From contig OY282442.1 in assembly GCA_958296115.1 (NCBI GenBank), positions 2,896,943-2,960,942 of the forward strand: DNA of 64,000 bases, given 5' to 3'. Position numbers and translations under genes: made by a program. Under the pieces are notes generated by a model. It was given only the letters and a program-made list of their open reading frames with translations. It did not search any database and was not told the DNA's origin. Every line of letters begins with the position of its first letter. The stretch's first letter is position 1. Source of the DNA: an uncultured Dehalococcoidia bacterium. Lineage in GTDB: Bacteria > Chloroflexota > Dehalococcoidia > Lucifugimonadales > CAJWER01. Below are positions 26,990 to 35,588 of this stretch, one piece after another.

Positions 26990-27934
26990 TCAGGCCGTGT
27001 CCGCCGGCTCGAAGAGGGCGTCCACGAACTCCCTCGGATCGAACGGCGCGATGTCCTCCAACCCCTCCCCCGCGCCTATGTAGTGTACGGGCAGCTTCAG
27101 TTCCGCGGCGATTGCAACGACGACGCCCCCCTTGGCCGTGCCGTCGAGCTTCGAGAGGAAGACGCCGTCGCAGGCCATGGCCTGCGAGAAGGCGCGCGCC
27201 TGCAGCAGGCCGTTCTGTCCGGTCGTGGCGTCCATCGCAAGGATTACGCGGGGCGACGCGCCGCCCTTCTGGGAGATGACACGCTGTATCTTCTTCATCT
27301 CTTGCATGAGGTTGGCCTTGGAGTGCAGCCGCCCGGCGGTGTCGATTATCACAACGTCCGCGCCGCGGCTCCGGGCGGCCTGGAGAGTATCGAACGCAAC
27401 CGCGCCTGGGTCCGCGCCCTGCTGATGGGCTATCACGTCCACGCCGACGCGGTCGCCCCACGCCCGGAGCTGCTCGATGGCCGCGGCCCTGAAGGTGTCC
27501 GCCGCGCCCAGCAGCACCTGCTTGCCGTCGTCCACGTATAGCTGCGCCAGCTTGGCGATGCTGGTGGTCTTGCCAGCGCCGTTGACCCCGACCATCAGTA
27601 TCACGAGGGGAGCCGCGCCCGCCTCCGGGGCGCCGTCGCTCTGCACGTCCAGAATAGAGACGAGCTCCGTCTTTAGGATGTCCATAGCCCCGCCGGGATC
27701 CGATACGCCCTCGTCTCGAACGCGCCGCTTCAGCCGCTCCAGCAGGTCCTGCGTCGGCCCCACGCCGACGTCGGCGGCGATGAGCAGCTCCTCCAGCTCT
27801 TCCCAAGTCTCGTCGTCGAGGCGGCCGCCCCGGAACAGGGACGCGATATGCCCGAACCAAGCCCTCCGAGTCTTCTCGGCGGCCCGTTCGGTGTTCTTGC
27901 TCTTGAGGCGTCCTATGAACCCTAGCGCTGGCAC
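26990..27934 (-). CDS. ftsY: Signal recognition particle receptor FtsY
   Basis: SRP-receptor GTPase that docks ribosome-nascent-chain complexes at the membrane. The NG domain is clear: G1 GVNGAGKTTSIAKLA, DTFRAAAIEQL, DTAGRLHSK and SKLDGTAKGG. The 314-residue protein lacks a long acidic A domain, starting soon before the N domain. I choose GTG 27934 (VPALGFIGRLK); the frame is open to 28024, but that would overlap the SnoaL-like gene. Confidence 0.93.
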   Translation of the reverse strand: MPALGFIGRLKSKNTERAAEKTRRAWFGHIASLFRGGRLDDETWEELEELLIAADVGVGPTQDLLERLKRRVRDEGVSDPGGAMDILKTELVSILDVQSDGAPEAGAAPLVILMVGVNGAGKTTSIAKLAQLYVDDGKQVLLGAADTFRAAAIEQLRAWGDRVGVDVIAHQQGADPGAVAFDTLQAARSRGADVVIIDTAGRLHSKANLMQEMKKIQRVISQKGGASPRVILAMDATTGQNGLLQARAFSQAMACDGVFLSKLDGTAKGGVVVAIAAELKLPVHYIGAGEGLEDIAPFDPREFVDALFEPADTA

Positions 27935-27944
27935 TGTCCGAACC

Positions 27945-28334
27945 CTACGCGGTCCTGTTCTTGCGGAACGAGTTCTTGACGGCGATCTTCCCGCCCTCGA
28001 ACGTGAACAGGTCGCAGCCGTCAACCTGGATACGGGAGCCGTCGGGCATGGTCGCCTCGAAGGTCCACTGGGTCACGCCGCGATTGCCCGCCACGAAGTG
28101 GCGGGGGTTGGTCCACTGGCCGTCGGGGAAGGTGTCGAGGACGTTCTTGTATCCGGCGCGGACGGCCTCATAACCCTCGTAGCGGGCGCCGTCCACGTCC
28201 GGGCCCGACGATAGCTGGAACGTGCAGTCGTCGGCCATGAATCCCATCAGCGCCTCCAGGTCGTGCCTGTTCCACGCCTCCGCGAATGCCTGCAGGTAGT
28301 CCGTATCGACCTGTGCGCCGGCGCTCGTAGTCAT
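27945..28334 (-). CDS. SnoaL-like / NTF2-fold protein
   Basis: Small cone-shaped alpha+beta domain of 129 residues. The pattern AFAEAWNRHDLEALMGFMADDC near the N-terminus and FEGGKIAVKNSF at the end are typical of the SnoaL-like polyketide-cyclase/NTF2 superfamily. Members range from isomerases to binding proteins, so no reaction is assigned. It lies between acyl-CoA dehydrogenase and ftsY genes on the minus strand, 16 bp from the former. Confidence 0.75.
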   Translation of the reverse strand: MTTSAGAQVDTDYLQAFAEAWNRHDLEALMGFMADDCTFQLSSGPDVDGARYEGYEAVRAGYKNVLDTFPDGQWTNPRHFVAGNRGVTQWTFEATMPDGSRIQVDGCDLFTFEGGKIAVKNSFRKNRTA

Positions 28335-28350
28335 GTTCGCTCCTCCGTTC

Positions 28351-29508
28351 TCATACTCCGTGCCGCTCCAGCAGCCGGCGGGCTATGATCAACTTCTGCA
28401 TCTCGTTGGTCCCCTCCCCGATTATCATCAATGGGGCGTCGCGGTAGTAGCGCTCGACCGGGTACTCCTTCGTATAGCCGTATCCGCCATGGATGCGCAT
28501 GGCGTCGAGCGTTACTTGGCCGCACATTTCGCTGGCGAAGAGCTTTGCCATTCCCGCTTCCAAGTCCACGCGCTTGCCGCCGTCCTTGAGGCGCGCCGCG
28601 TTCATGGTGAGGAGGCGCGCCGCCTCGATCTTCGTGCCCATGTCCGCGAGCATCACCTGGATGGCTTGCCGGCTGGCTATGGGCGCGCCGAAGGTCATGC
28701 GGCGCTTGGCGTAGGACGCGGCCGCGGCGAACGCGGCCGCGGCGACGCCGACGGCCCTGGCGGCGACGTTGATTCGGCCTGACTCCAGGCCGCTCATGAC
28801 CTGGTGGAAGCCGCGACCCTCGACGCCGCCTACCAGGTCGCCCGCCCCCACGCGGCAGCCGTCGAACACGAGCTCGGCGGTGTCGAGCCCGCGGTAGCCG
28901 AGCTTGTCTATGTGCTGGCCTACGGACATCCCTGGGTTGGGCTTGCGGACGATGAAGCAGCTCATACCCCTGTACGGCGGCTCGGCGGTCGTGTCCGTCT
29001 TTGCAAGCGCCGCGAAGGCGTTGCCGTTCTCCGCGTTGGTGATGAACATCTTGGAGCCGTTCAGGACGTAATGCCCCCCCTGCCGGGCAGCAGTCGCGCT
29101 GATGTTCTGGACGTCGCTCCCGGCCTCCGGCTCGGTCAGCGCCAGCCCGGCATGTATCTCGCCCCGCGCCATGCCGGGCAGCAGCCGCTCCTTCTGCTCG
29201 CCAGTCCCATGGTCGGCGACGATGGCCGCGACGAGGTGGTGAGTTCCTATGACGCCGCTGAGACTCATCCATCCTCTGCTGAGCTCTTCGAAGATGGACG
29301 CGAGCGTAACGTGGTCCAGGCCGAGCCCGCCGTACTCCTCGGGGATGGTGATGCCGAACAGCCCCATCTCCTTCATGGTCCCGACGAGCCCGTCAGGATA
29401 GACGTCGTCGCGGTCGAAGCGTGAAACGACCGGCTCCACGTCCCGGCGGACGAACTCGCGCACGAGGCTCACTATCTGCGCCCTAGTCTCGTCGTTGACC
29501 CCTGCCAT
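28351..29508 (-). CDS. Acyl-CoA dehydrogenase (medium/short-chain-like)
   Basis: FAD enzyme oxidising acyl-CoA esters (385 residues). [14 protein letters not shown] and [19 protein letters not shown] are family motifs. The C-terminal [19 protein letters not shown] carries the catalytic Glu in the position used by medium- and short-chain enzymes. It therefore differs from the other dehydrogenase at 16605 and probably handles a different substrate. It is the first gene of a minus-strand group with the SnoaL-like gene and ftsY. Confidence 0.9.
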   Translation of the reverse strand: MAGVNDETRAQIVSLVREFVRRDVEPVVSRFDRDDVYPDGLVGTMKEMGLFGITIPEEYGGLGLDHVTLASIFEELSRGWMSLSGVIGTHHLVAAIVADHGTGEQKERLLPGMARGEIHAGLALTEPEAGSDVQNISATAARQGGHYVLNGSKMFITNAENGNAFAALAKTDTTAEPPYRGMSCFIVRKPNPGMSVGQHIDKLGYRGLDTAELVFDGCRVGAGDLVGGVEGRGFHQVMSGLESGRINVAARAVGVAAAAFAAAASYAKRRMTFGAPIASRQAIQVMLADMGTKIEAARLLTMNAARLKDGGKRVDLEAGMAKLFASEMCGQVTLDAMRIHGGYGYTKEYPVERYYRDAPLMIIGEGTNEMQKLIIARRLLERHGV

Positions 29509-29601
29509 GGTCGGAGTGTAGCCGAAAACGCACGCCAGCGGCTAGTATCTCCACCAGGGCAATCGCATCTAAATTGCCCCCAAATTGCCCCAATCCACCC
29601 C

Positions 29602-29631
29602 TTGACACCGCGAGAACAGCCGTGCTAGTCT
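29602..29631 (+). promoter_or_regulatory. Sigma-70-like promoter of RNA element copy B
   Basis: TTGACA (29602-29607) and TAGTCT (29626-29631), 18-bp spacer. AAATTGCCCC-type repeats at about 29570-29600 lie just upstream. Confidence 0.6.
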
Positions 29632-29637
29632 GGTAGA

Positions 29638-30076
29638 CGGCCCGAAGGGGCGTACTCCAAACGAGCACAGAACCACCTCTGACAAATCTGGGCATTCATG
29701 CCGTCGCTGATGTTGGGACGGGACCACCTGCGGTATGAGAAGGTCCGGCTGTGTTTCGGCGCCTCGCCAGGAGGACGTAGTGCCAAATGCGTCTCCCCCG
29801 TTCCAGGTGCGGACTCTCGGACGACCGGGAGGACCGTAGCCAGCGCAGCCCGACGCCTTGGCGGGTGGAAGGTCCAAGCGCGAAACGCAGGCGGTCCCGC
29901 AAGGGCCCGTCAGCCGTCCGAGAAAGTTAGAGGAGGGGCTGCACCCCCAGTGTCGGCGGGCGATCGACGTCGGCATCCTCGAAGCAAGTACCGGAGTCAC
30001 TGCCTTGCAAGGCAAACTCATCTCCCGCGAGAGCGGGGGAACCAGGAGTAGACAGGACGCGGGTCGCAAGACCCGC
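29638..30076 (+). ncRNA. Putative structured RNA, copy B
   Basis: About 439 nt. Near the 5' end, GCCC and GGGC pair around GAAG. Towards the 3' end CCCGC-GAGA-GCGGG (30024-30037) and GCGGGTC-GCAA-GACCCGC (30059-30076) are GNRA-capped stems. In the first of these, the pair that is C-G in copy A is U-G here and U-A in copy C. The transcript start is estimated from the promoter, the end from the last hairpin. Confidence 0.6.
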
Positions 30077-30631
30077 CAAGTTCCCTCTCCCTCACGGGGG
30101 AAGGGCCAGGGTGAGGGCAAACGCCCCGCCCTGCGCCCCCTCCCCCGAAGGGAAAGGGCTAGGAGACAAGGGCGATTCCCCGCCCCGTCCCTCTCCCCAG
30201 ACGGGAGAAGGGCCAGGATAAGGGCGATAAGCCCGCAAAGGAGCCGACCGAGACGAAACGAACATAGACGAAGGCGCCAACAAGGCCCCAGCCTTCATCA
30301 CCCTCCCCAACGGGGGAGAGACCCAGGGTGAAGGCAATTCAGCGCGCCCGTCTTATCCCCTCTCCCTTGACGGGAGAGGGCGACCCAGAGCGCCAGCCGC
30401 AAAGAGACAGCGCAAGACCAACTGACAGAGGACGAGGCGAAATCCCTCTCCTGGTGAAGAAATCCAGGCGGGAGACACGTAGGGGCAACCCCAAGCGGGT
30501 TGGCCCTGGTTCACGTTGGCTCGCCTGCCAAGATGAACAAGATGCGATTGCCCTGCCCCTCGCTCCTTCGCTATGTTGACACTGCCGAGGGCGGCAGATA
30601 GTCTTCACCCAACAAGCAAGGCAGGGAGACC

Positions 30632-31552
30632 ATGACCAAATCTCGCTGGTACAAGGGCAACATTCATACACACACCACGGAGTCGGATGGGGATGCCGAG
30701 CCGGAGAAGGTCGTGGGCTGGTACAGGCGGCACGGATACGACTTCCTCGTGCTCAGCGACCACAACCACCTCACGCTGTTCGAGTACGGCGAGGGAAGGC
30801 GGCGCTTCAGGCGGCCCCTCATGATACCCGGCGAAGAGGTGTCCGCGAACATCAAGAACGGCGATGTCCCCATACACTTGAACGGCGTCGGGATCTCGAG
30901 GGTCGTCGAGCCGATAGACGCGGGCGAGGTAGTCCCCACTATCCAGGCGAACGTGAACGCGATTCGACAGGCGGGCGGCATCCCCTCCATCAACCACCCG
31001 AACTACAAGTGGGCCTTCGACCATACCCACCTCCAGCAGGTGGAGGGCCTCGGACTGCTGGAAGTCTTCAACGGCCACCCGGCGGCCAACGTGTACGGAG
31101 CCCCGGGCAAGTTCACCACAGAGGAGATATGGGACGGCGTCCTGAGCGCCGGCCGAGTCGTCTTCGGCGTGGCGACCGACGATTCCCACAACTACCACGA
31201 CTTCACCCCACAGAAGAGCAACCCCGGCCGAGGATGGGTCTGCGTCCGCGCCGAGACATTCACCCGCAATGCCATAGTGAACGGCCTCGCGATGGGCGAC
31301 TTCTACGCCTCGACCGGCGTAACCCTGCTGGAGGTAGAGACGGCGGCGGAGAGGGTCAGCGTCGAGATAGACCCCGAGCCGGGCCGCATCTACGCCACGA
31401 GGTTCACCGGCAAGGGCGGCAAGCTGCTCTCGGAGTCGGTGGGCCTGGCCGCCGCATACGAACCTTCGGGCAGCGAAGGCTACGTGCGCGCGACAGTGGT
31501 CAGCTCCAGCAACACCAAGGCGTGGACCCAGCCGGTCTTCCTGCCAGGCTAG
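30632..31552 (+). CDS. PHP-domain metal-dependent hydrolase
   Basis: Polymerase-and-histidinol-phosphatase fold phosphoesterase-like enzyme, 306 residues. Metal ligands are visible in GNIHTHTTESDGD, FLVLSDHNHLTLF, SINHPNYKW and ATDDSHNYHDF. It resembles the CehA/McbA group, whose members hydrolyse esters and phosphoesters; the substrate is unknown. There is no signal peptide. It converges on the HtrA gene with a 2-bp gap. Confidence 0.8.
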   Translation: MTKSRWYKGNIHTHTTESDGDAEPEKVVGWYRRHGYDFLVLSDHNHLTLFEYGEGRRRFRRPLMIPGEEVSANIKNGDVPIHLNGVGISRVVEPIDAGEVVPTIQANVNAIRQAGGIPSINHPNYKWAFDHTHLQQVEGLGLLEVFNGHPAANVYGAPGKFTTEEIWDGVLSAGRVVFGVATDDSHNYHDFTPQKSNPGRGWVCVRAETFTRNAIVNGLAMGDFYASTGVTLLEVETAAERVSVEIDPEPGRIYATRFTGKGGKLLSESVGLAAAYEPSGSEGYVRATVVSSSNTKAWTQPVFLPG

Positions 31553-31554
31553 AG

Positions 31555-32700
31555 CTAGGACGTCTGCTCGGCGAGCTCTACGACGACGGTTCGCAGGGTG
31601 TCGTCACGTATGTACTCGATGCTGACCTTGTCGCCGGCTTCGTGAGACCAGAGGATGCTCTGGAACTTGGCCCTGTCCGGCGTCGGTATCGCGTCTATCT
31701 TCGTTATCACGTCGCCGACCTTCATCCCGGACCGGAACGCCGGCCCATCGCGGGTGATGGTCGTGATGATGACGCCCTCGGCCGCGTTTATCCTGTATCG
31801 GGCGGCTATCGCGGGCGTCAGGTCTCGGCCGTTTAGGCCGATGGTGGGCCGCGCCACGAACCCGTCCTGTATCAGGAGGTCTATGATTGGCCGGGCCACC
31901 TCGGCGTTGATGGCGAAGCTGATGCCCTCCGCCTGGCGGAGGGTTGACTGGTTCACGCCCACGACCTCGCCGTCCATGTTGACCAGCGGGCCGCCGCTGT
32001 TGCCCACGTTGACGGCGGCGTCCGTCTGTATCAGGTCGTAGAACTCGCCGCGGCTCGTGGGTATGGACCTGCCCAGACCGCTCACGATGCCGAGGGTTAC
32101 GGTGGGCCCGCCCTTGAGGGCCAGGGCGTTGCCGACCGCCATGACCCAATCGCCGACCTGGAGGCCGCTGGCGTCCATCTTGGCGGCTGGCAGACCCTCG
32201 GCCTCGATCTTCAGTACGGCGAGGTCTGTCGCGGTGTCTTTGCCGACCAGCTCCGCGTCGTAGCTGCGACCGCTCGGCAGATGCACCTTGACGTCGTCCG
32301 TGCCCTGCACCACGTGCCAGTTGGTGACGACGTACCCGTCTGGCCGGATGACTATGCCCGACCCCGCGCCGTCGTTCTCGAAGTTCGCGGAGAATCCCAG
32401 CGCGCCGCTCGACGTGGTTATGGAAGCGACCCAGGGCGTTACCGCCTTGACCATGTCGGATATGGACTGCAGGCCCATCCCTGGCGGGAGCGCGATCTGC
32501 CGTGGGACGAGCGCGGCGGCGGGCGCGGCAATGGGCGCGGCGGTTGGGGCCGGAACCGGCGTCGGCGTTACGACTACCGTTACGACGAGCGGCGGAGGCG
32601 GGGCGGTCGGCTCGGACGCGGGACCCTCGGACAACCCGCACCCGGCCAAGGCGAGAACGAGGAGCGCGGGGAGCGCCTTCAATGCAAGAAACGGCTGCAA
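31555..32700 (-). CDS. HtrA/DegP-like trypsin-family serine protease lipoprotein with PDZ domain
   Basis: Envelope protease for misfolded proteins. A hydrophobic leader with lipobox LALAGC is followed by a Pro/Ala/Val-rich linker. The trypsin-fold domain shows the catalytic His (VTNWHVVQG), Asp (TDLAVLKI) and Ser (VGNSGGPLVNMDG). One PDZ domain follows (GPAFRSGMKVGDVITKID). No ATG precedes the signal sequence: TTG 32700 (used here) or TTG 32682 are the candidates, both just after the YihY stop. The reading frame stays open to 33276 only as a shadow of YihY. Confidence 0.85.
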   Translation of the reverse strand: MQPFLALKALPALLVLALAGCGLSEGPASEPTAPPPPLVVTVVVTPTPVPAPTAAPIAAPAAALVPRQIALPPGMGLQSISDMVKAVTPWVASITTSSGALGFSANFENDGAGSGIVIRPDGYVVTNWHVVQGTDDVKVHLPSGRSYDAELVGKDTATDLAVLKIEAEGLPAAKMDASGLQVGDWVMAVGNALALKGGPTVTLGIVSGLGRSIPTSRGEFYDLIQTDAAVNVGNSGGPLVNMDGEVVGVNQSTLRQAEGISFAINAEVARPIIDLLIQDGFVARPTIGLNGRDLTPAIAARYRINAAEGVIITTITRDGPAFRSGMKVGDVITKIDAIPTPDRAKFQSILWSHEAGDKVSIEYIRDDTLRTVVVELAEQTS

Positions 32701-32702
32701 GA

Positions 32703-33623
32703 TCAGTAAGCCCTGGACGGCTCGACGATTCTTACCCGAACCCTCGTGAAGCCCGTCCACAATACCTTCGGGTCGCGCTTGCGGCTTCCCAGGCTGGCCG
32801 TGTACTGAGCGTATCTGGCCGTGATGAGGGCGCCGAACAGCAGGATGATGGCGGACAGGTAGGCCCAGGTCAGCAGCGCCATGATCGCGCCCACCGAGCC
32901 ATAGACCACGTTGTATGCCAGGGGGAACGTGCTGACGTACCAGACGAGGGCCAGATTCGCAGCCGTGAACGCGACCGATGCCATCAATGCGCCGGGCCAA
33001 ACGTCGCGCAAGTTCACGTCTGTGTTCGGCAGGTACCGGTAGAGCGCCAGGAATGTGACGAAAGCGAGGGTGGGGAAGAACAGGTTGGGGATCATGTTCC
33101 ATACGAACTGGGTGAGATACTCCGTCTCGGGGGCTATCTGGAAGATGACCTGTCTCAGGATGCCCAGCGCCGGGGCGCTGAAGAGCATCGCTATCATCAG
33201 GACGCCGGCGCCCAGCACGAGGACGAAATCGATCAGCCGCTCTTTGATGAACGGACGTGTCCGCCTGATTCCCCACGCGGCGTTGATCCCCTTCCTGATG
33301 GCGCCGAAGGCCGCGGTCGCCGCCGCGAAGAGCCCAAGCACGCTCGCTATGCCCGTTATCGTCCTCGCCGAAACGACGCCACTCAGCGTCTGGCCGATGT
33401 AGTCGCTGGAGACAGGCAGCACCTCAGCGAGCCGCCGCACTATGTCCTCCTGCTCGGCCTCGGGCCCCAGTACGAAGCCGAGTATCGAGATCATCGCGAG
33501 GAAGAGCGGGAAGAGCGAGAAGAGCGTGTAGAAAGCGACCGCCCCGGCAATATACGGACAGTTCTTCCGCAGAAAGTCGTTGATCGAGTCAACGCAGAAG
33601 ATTATGAACCTTACGAACGCCAT
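32703..33623 (-). CDS. YihY/BrkB-family inner-membrane protein
   Basis: 306-residue protein with about six hydrophobic helices. It has the family pattern AGAVAFYTLFSLFPLFLAMI near the N-terminus and PNTDVNLRDVWPGALMASV in the second half. The family was once called ribonuclease BN but is now regarded as a membrane protein of unsettled function. The HtrA gene follows at once on the same strand. Confidence 0.85.
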   Translation of the reverse strand: MAFVRFIIFCVDSINDFLRKNCPYIAGAVAFYTLFSLFPLFLAMISILGFVLGPEAEQEDIVRRLAEVLPVSSDYIGQTLSGVVSARTITGIASVLGLFAAATAAFGAIRKGINAAWGIRRTRPFIKERLIDFVLVLGAGVLMIAMLFSAPALGILRQVIFQIAPETEYLTQFVWNMIPNLFFPTLAFVTFLALYRYLPNTDVNLRDVWPGALMASVAFTAANLALVWYVSTFPLAYNVVYGSVGAIMALLTWAYLSAIILLFGALITARYAQYTASLGSRKRDPKVLWTGFTRVRVRIVEPSRAY

Positions 33624-33830
33624 ATCTATGCGGCTGGAGTCAGCATATTCCTACCTCCATTCGATGCTAACGAAGCCGCGGCAGGGATGTCAAGGCGCGG
33701 CCCGGCTCTTCGGATAGCGGGAGAGGCAGTCTGCCTGCCTGCCCAGGAAAATCGCAAGACCGAGACCACAAAACGAATTGAAGCCCTGTACGTAGATGTG
33801 TATGATGCCCGGTGTCGTGGAGCATGAGCC

Positions 33831-34199
33831 TTGTCGAACCAGTTTGACCGCGGCTTCCGGAGGCAAGGCTTGGAGGAAAATGTCACGTTGCTCGCCAGAT
33901 CATATCCACCGGCGAAATGGCCGAGCGGCATGAGCTTCCTGGGTAGGACGGTGGCCGTGTTCCGAGTGGTCGGCGCGTCAGCCCAGAGGGTCTTGACCGC
34001 CGTTCCTCCCTATCGGCGGATAGAAGGCTCCCTTGTGGCCAAGGAGGCGATGGCCGACGGGAGCTTCTTCATCCTCGTAGATTCGGAAATCGTAGAGGTG
34101 GACTGGCTGACTTACGAAGTCCTCGACGAGGGCGAATCGCTGCGGATTCGCGCCACCCGCGACAACAGAGCGCTCAGCATAGACCGGCTGCTGCCCTGA
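33831..34199 (+). CDS. Hypothetical protein, 122 aa
   Basis: No family recognised. The protein is soluble, mixed alpha/beta, with an acidic C-terminal half (DSEIVEVDWLTYEVLDEGESLRI). The start is TTG 33831, with GGAG about 8 nt upstream; a shorter start at the internal Met (MSFLGRT) is possible. It sits between yihY (divergent) and fabF, which begins about 100 bp later. The nearest gene order does not suggest a role. Confidence 0.55.
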   Translation: MSNQFDRGFRRQGLEENVTLLARSYPPAKWPSGMSFLGRTVAVFRVVGASAQRVLTAVPPYRRIEGSLVAKEAMADGSFFILVDSEIVEVDWLTYEVLDEGESLRIRATRDNRALSIDRLLP

Positions 34200-34303
34200 T
34201 TCAGGCAAACCCTGGGCTGGCGCTGTTGCGCGGAGAGTTCAGGGCTGCTTGTTGCGCGGCGCGCTCCGTTCTGGCATGATGCTCTGGTGTCAATGACTGC
34301 ATC

Positions 34304-35587
34304 ATGTCCAATATGACGACCAAGTTGAAGAACAACTCGACGGGCCGGGTGGTGGTCACGGGAATAGGCATAGTCAGCCCCGTTGGCCTCACCAGGGAGA
34401 CGACCTGGAAGAACCTGCTCGCCGGCAAATCGGGAATCGACCGCATCAGCGCCTTCGACGCTGAGGGGCTCGAGACGAGGATAGCCGGCGAGGCCACCGG
34501 CTTCGACCCTACCGACTACGTGGGCCGCAAAGAGGCCCGCCGCATGGATAGGTTCGTCCAGCTCGGAGCCGCCGCGGCCCTGGAAGCCGTCGAGCATGCC
34601 GGGCTCGCTATAGACGGCGGCAACGCCGAGCGTGTAGCCGTCATCGTCGCCAGCGGGATCGGCGGGATAATCACGCTGTCCGAGCAGATCGGGGTAATGC
34701 AAGCCAGGGGCGCTTCCAGGGTGAGCCCGTTCCTAGTGCCGATGATGCTCCCCGACATGGCTTCGGGGCAGGTCTCCATGCTCCTCGGCGCGAAGGGCCC
34801 CAACTTCTCGACAGTGTCCGCCTGTTCCAGCGGAGGCGACGCAATCGGAGTGGCCTACGACATGGTGGGGCGCGGAGTTGTGGATATGGCGCTGGCGGGC
34901 GGCTGCGAGGCCGCCATATGCCCCATCGGCGTCGCGGGGTTCAACGCCTGCAAGGCCCTCTCGAAACGCAACGACGAGCCGCTGAAGGCGTCCCGGCCGT
35001 TCGACGCCGGGCGCGACGGCTTCGTGATGGGCGAGGGCGGCGCGGTGCTGGTCCTCGAGAGCCTCCAGAGCGCCATGGAGCGGGGCGCGGAGCCCATCGC
35101 CGAGATGGTCGGGTACGGCTCCACCGCCGACGCGCACCACATCACGCAGCCCGCGCCGGAGGGCGAGGGCGGCGCGAGGGCCATGCAGATCGCGCTGGAC
35201 GACGCCGGACTCCATCCGGAGAGCATCGACTACATCAATGCCCACGGCACCTCCACGCCGCTGAACGACAGGAACGAGACGACGGCGATGAAGACCGTGT
35301 TCGGGGACGAGGCGTACCGGATCCCGGTCAGCTCCACCAAGTCCATGACCGGCCACCTCCTCGGCGCAAGCGGAGCGCTGGAAGCCGCCGTATCCGTGAT
35401 GGCTATCGAGCGCGGCGCGGCTCCCCCGACCATCAACCTGGAAGAACCGGACCCGGACTGCGACCTCGACTACGTGCCGCACCTCGCGCGGCGCGGCAGC
35501 ATCAGGACAGCCATGAGCAACTCCTTCGGGTTCGGCGGACACAACGCCAGCCTCGTGTTCCGGACCTTCGAGAACGGGGCCGCCTAG
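34304..35587 (+). CDS. fabF: 3-oxoacyl-ACP synthase II (FabF/KAS II)
   Basis: Condensing enzyme that elongates acyl-ACP with malonyl-ACP in type II fatty-acid synthesis. The 427-residue thiolase-fold protein has the nucleophile Cys in VSACSSGGDA and the two active-site His in NAHGTSTPLND and KSMTGHLLGASGALEA, giving the KAS Cys-His-His triad. The start is ATG 34304 (MSNMTTKL). recJ begins 1 bp after its stop. Other fatty-acid genes lie at 47645-51058. Confidence 0.93.
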   Translation: MSNMTTKLKNNSTGRVVVTGIGIVSPVGLTRETTWKNLLAGKSGIDRISAFDAEGLETRIAGEATGFDPTDYVGRKEARRMDRFVQLGAAAALEAVEHAGLAIDGGNAERVAVIVASGIGGIITLSEQIGVMQARGASRVSPFLVPMMLPDMASGQVSMLLGAKGPNFSTVSACSSGGDAIGVAYDMVGRGVVDMALAGGCEAAICPIGVAGFNACKALSKRNDEPLKASRPFDAGRDGFVMGEGGAVLVLESLQSAMERGAEPIAEMVGYGSTADAHHITQPAPEGEGGARAMQIALDDAGLHPESIDYINAHGTSTPLNDRNETTAMKTVFGDEAYRIPVSSTKSMTGHLLGASGALEAAVSVMAIERGAAPPTINLEEPDPDCDLDYVPHLARRGSIRTAMSNSFGFGGHNASLVFRTFENGAA

Positions 35588-35588
35588 C

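Larger units (their letters stand above)
29556..30554 (+). mobile_element. Dispersed element copy B (999 bp) with perfect 15-bp terminal inverted repeats
   Basis: Bounded by AGGGCAATCGCATCT (29556-29570) and its exact reverse complement (30540-30554). Inside are AATTGCCCC direct repeats, a promoter, the structured RNA core and a run of CCCTCTCCC / GGGAGAGGG palindromes. It shares the unit with copies A and C and has no transposase, so it looks non-autonomous. No clear target-site duplication is visible. It fills the gap between the acyl-CoA dehydrogenase and the PHP gene; no protein gene is supported there. Confidence 0.8.

Noticed and set aside
29696-29902. Short conserved frame beginning MRDRLRFAL in copies B and C
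   Set aside because: Copy A has a 1-bp difference that shifts the frame; the region is better explained as structured RNA.
32703-33276. N-terminal extension of the HtrA frame
   Set aside because: It overlaps YihY, and the mature protease begins at a lipoprotein signal near 32690.
33914-33940. tRNA-Ser/Leu-like string TGGCCGAGCGG
   Set aside because: It lies inside a plausible reading frame (hypothetical protein), and no acceptor or T-arm can be built around it.
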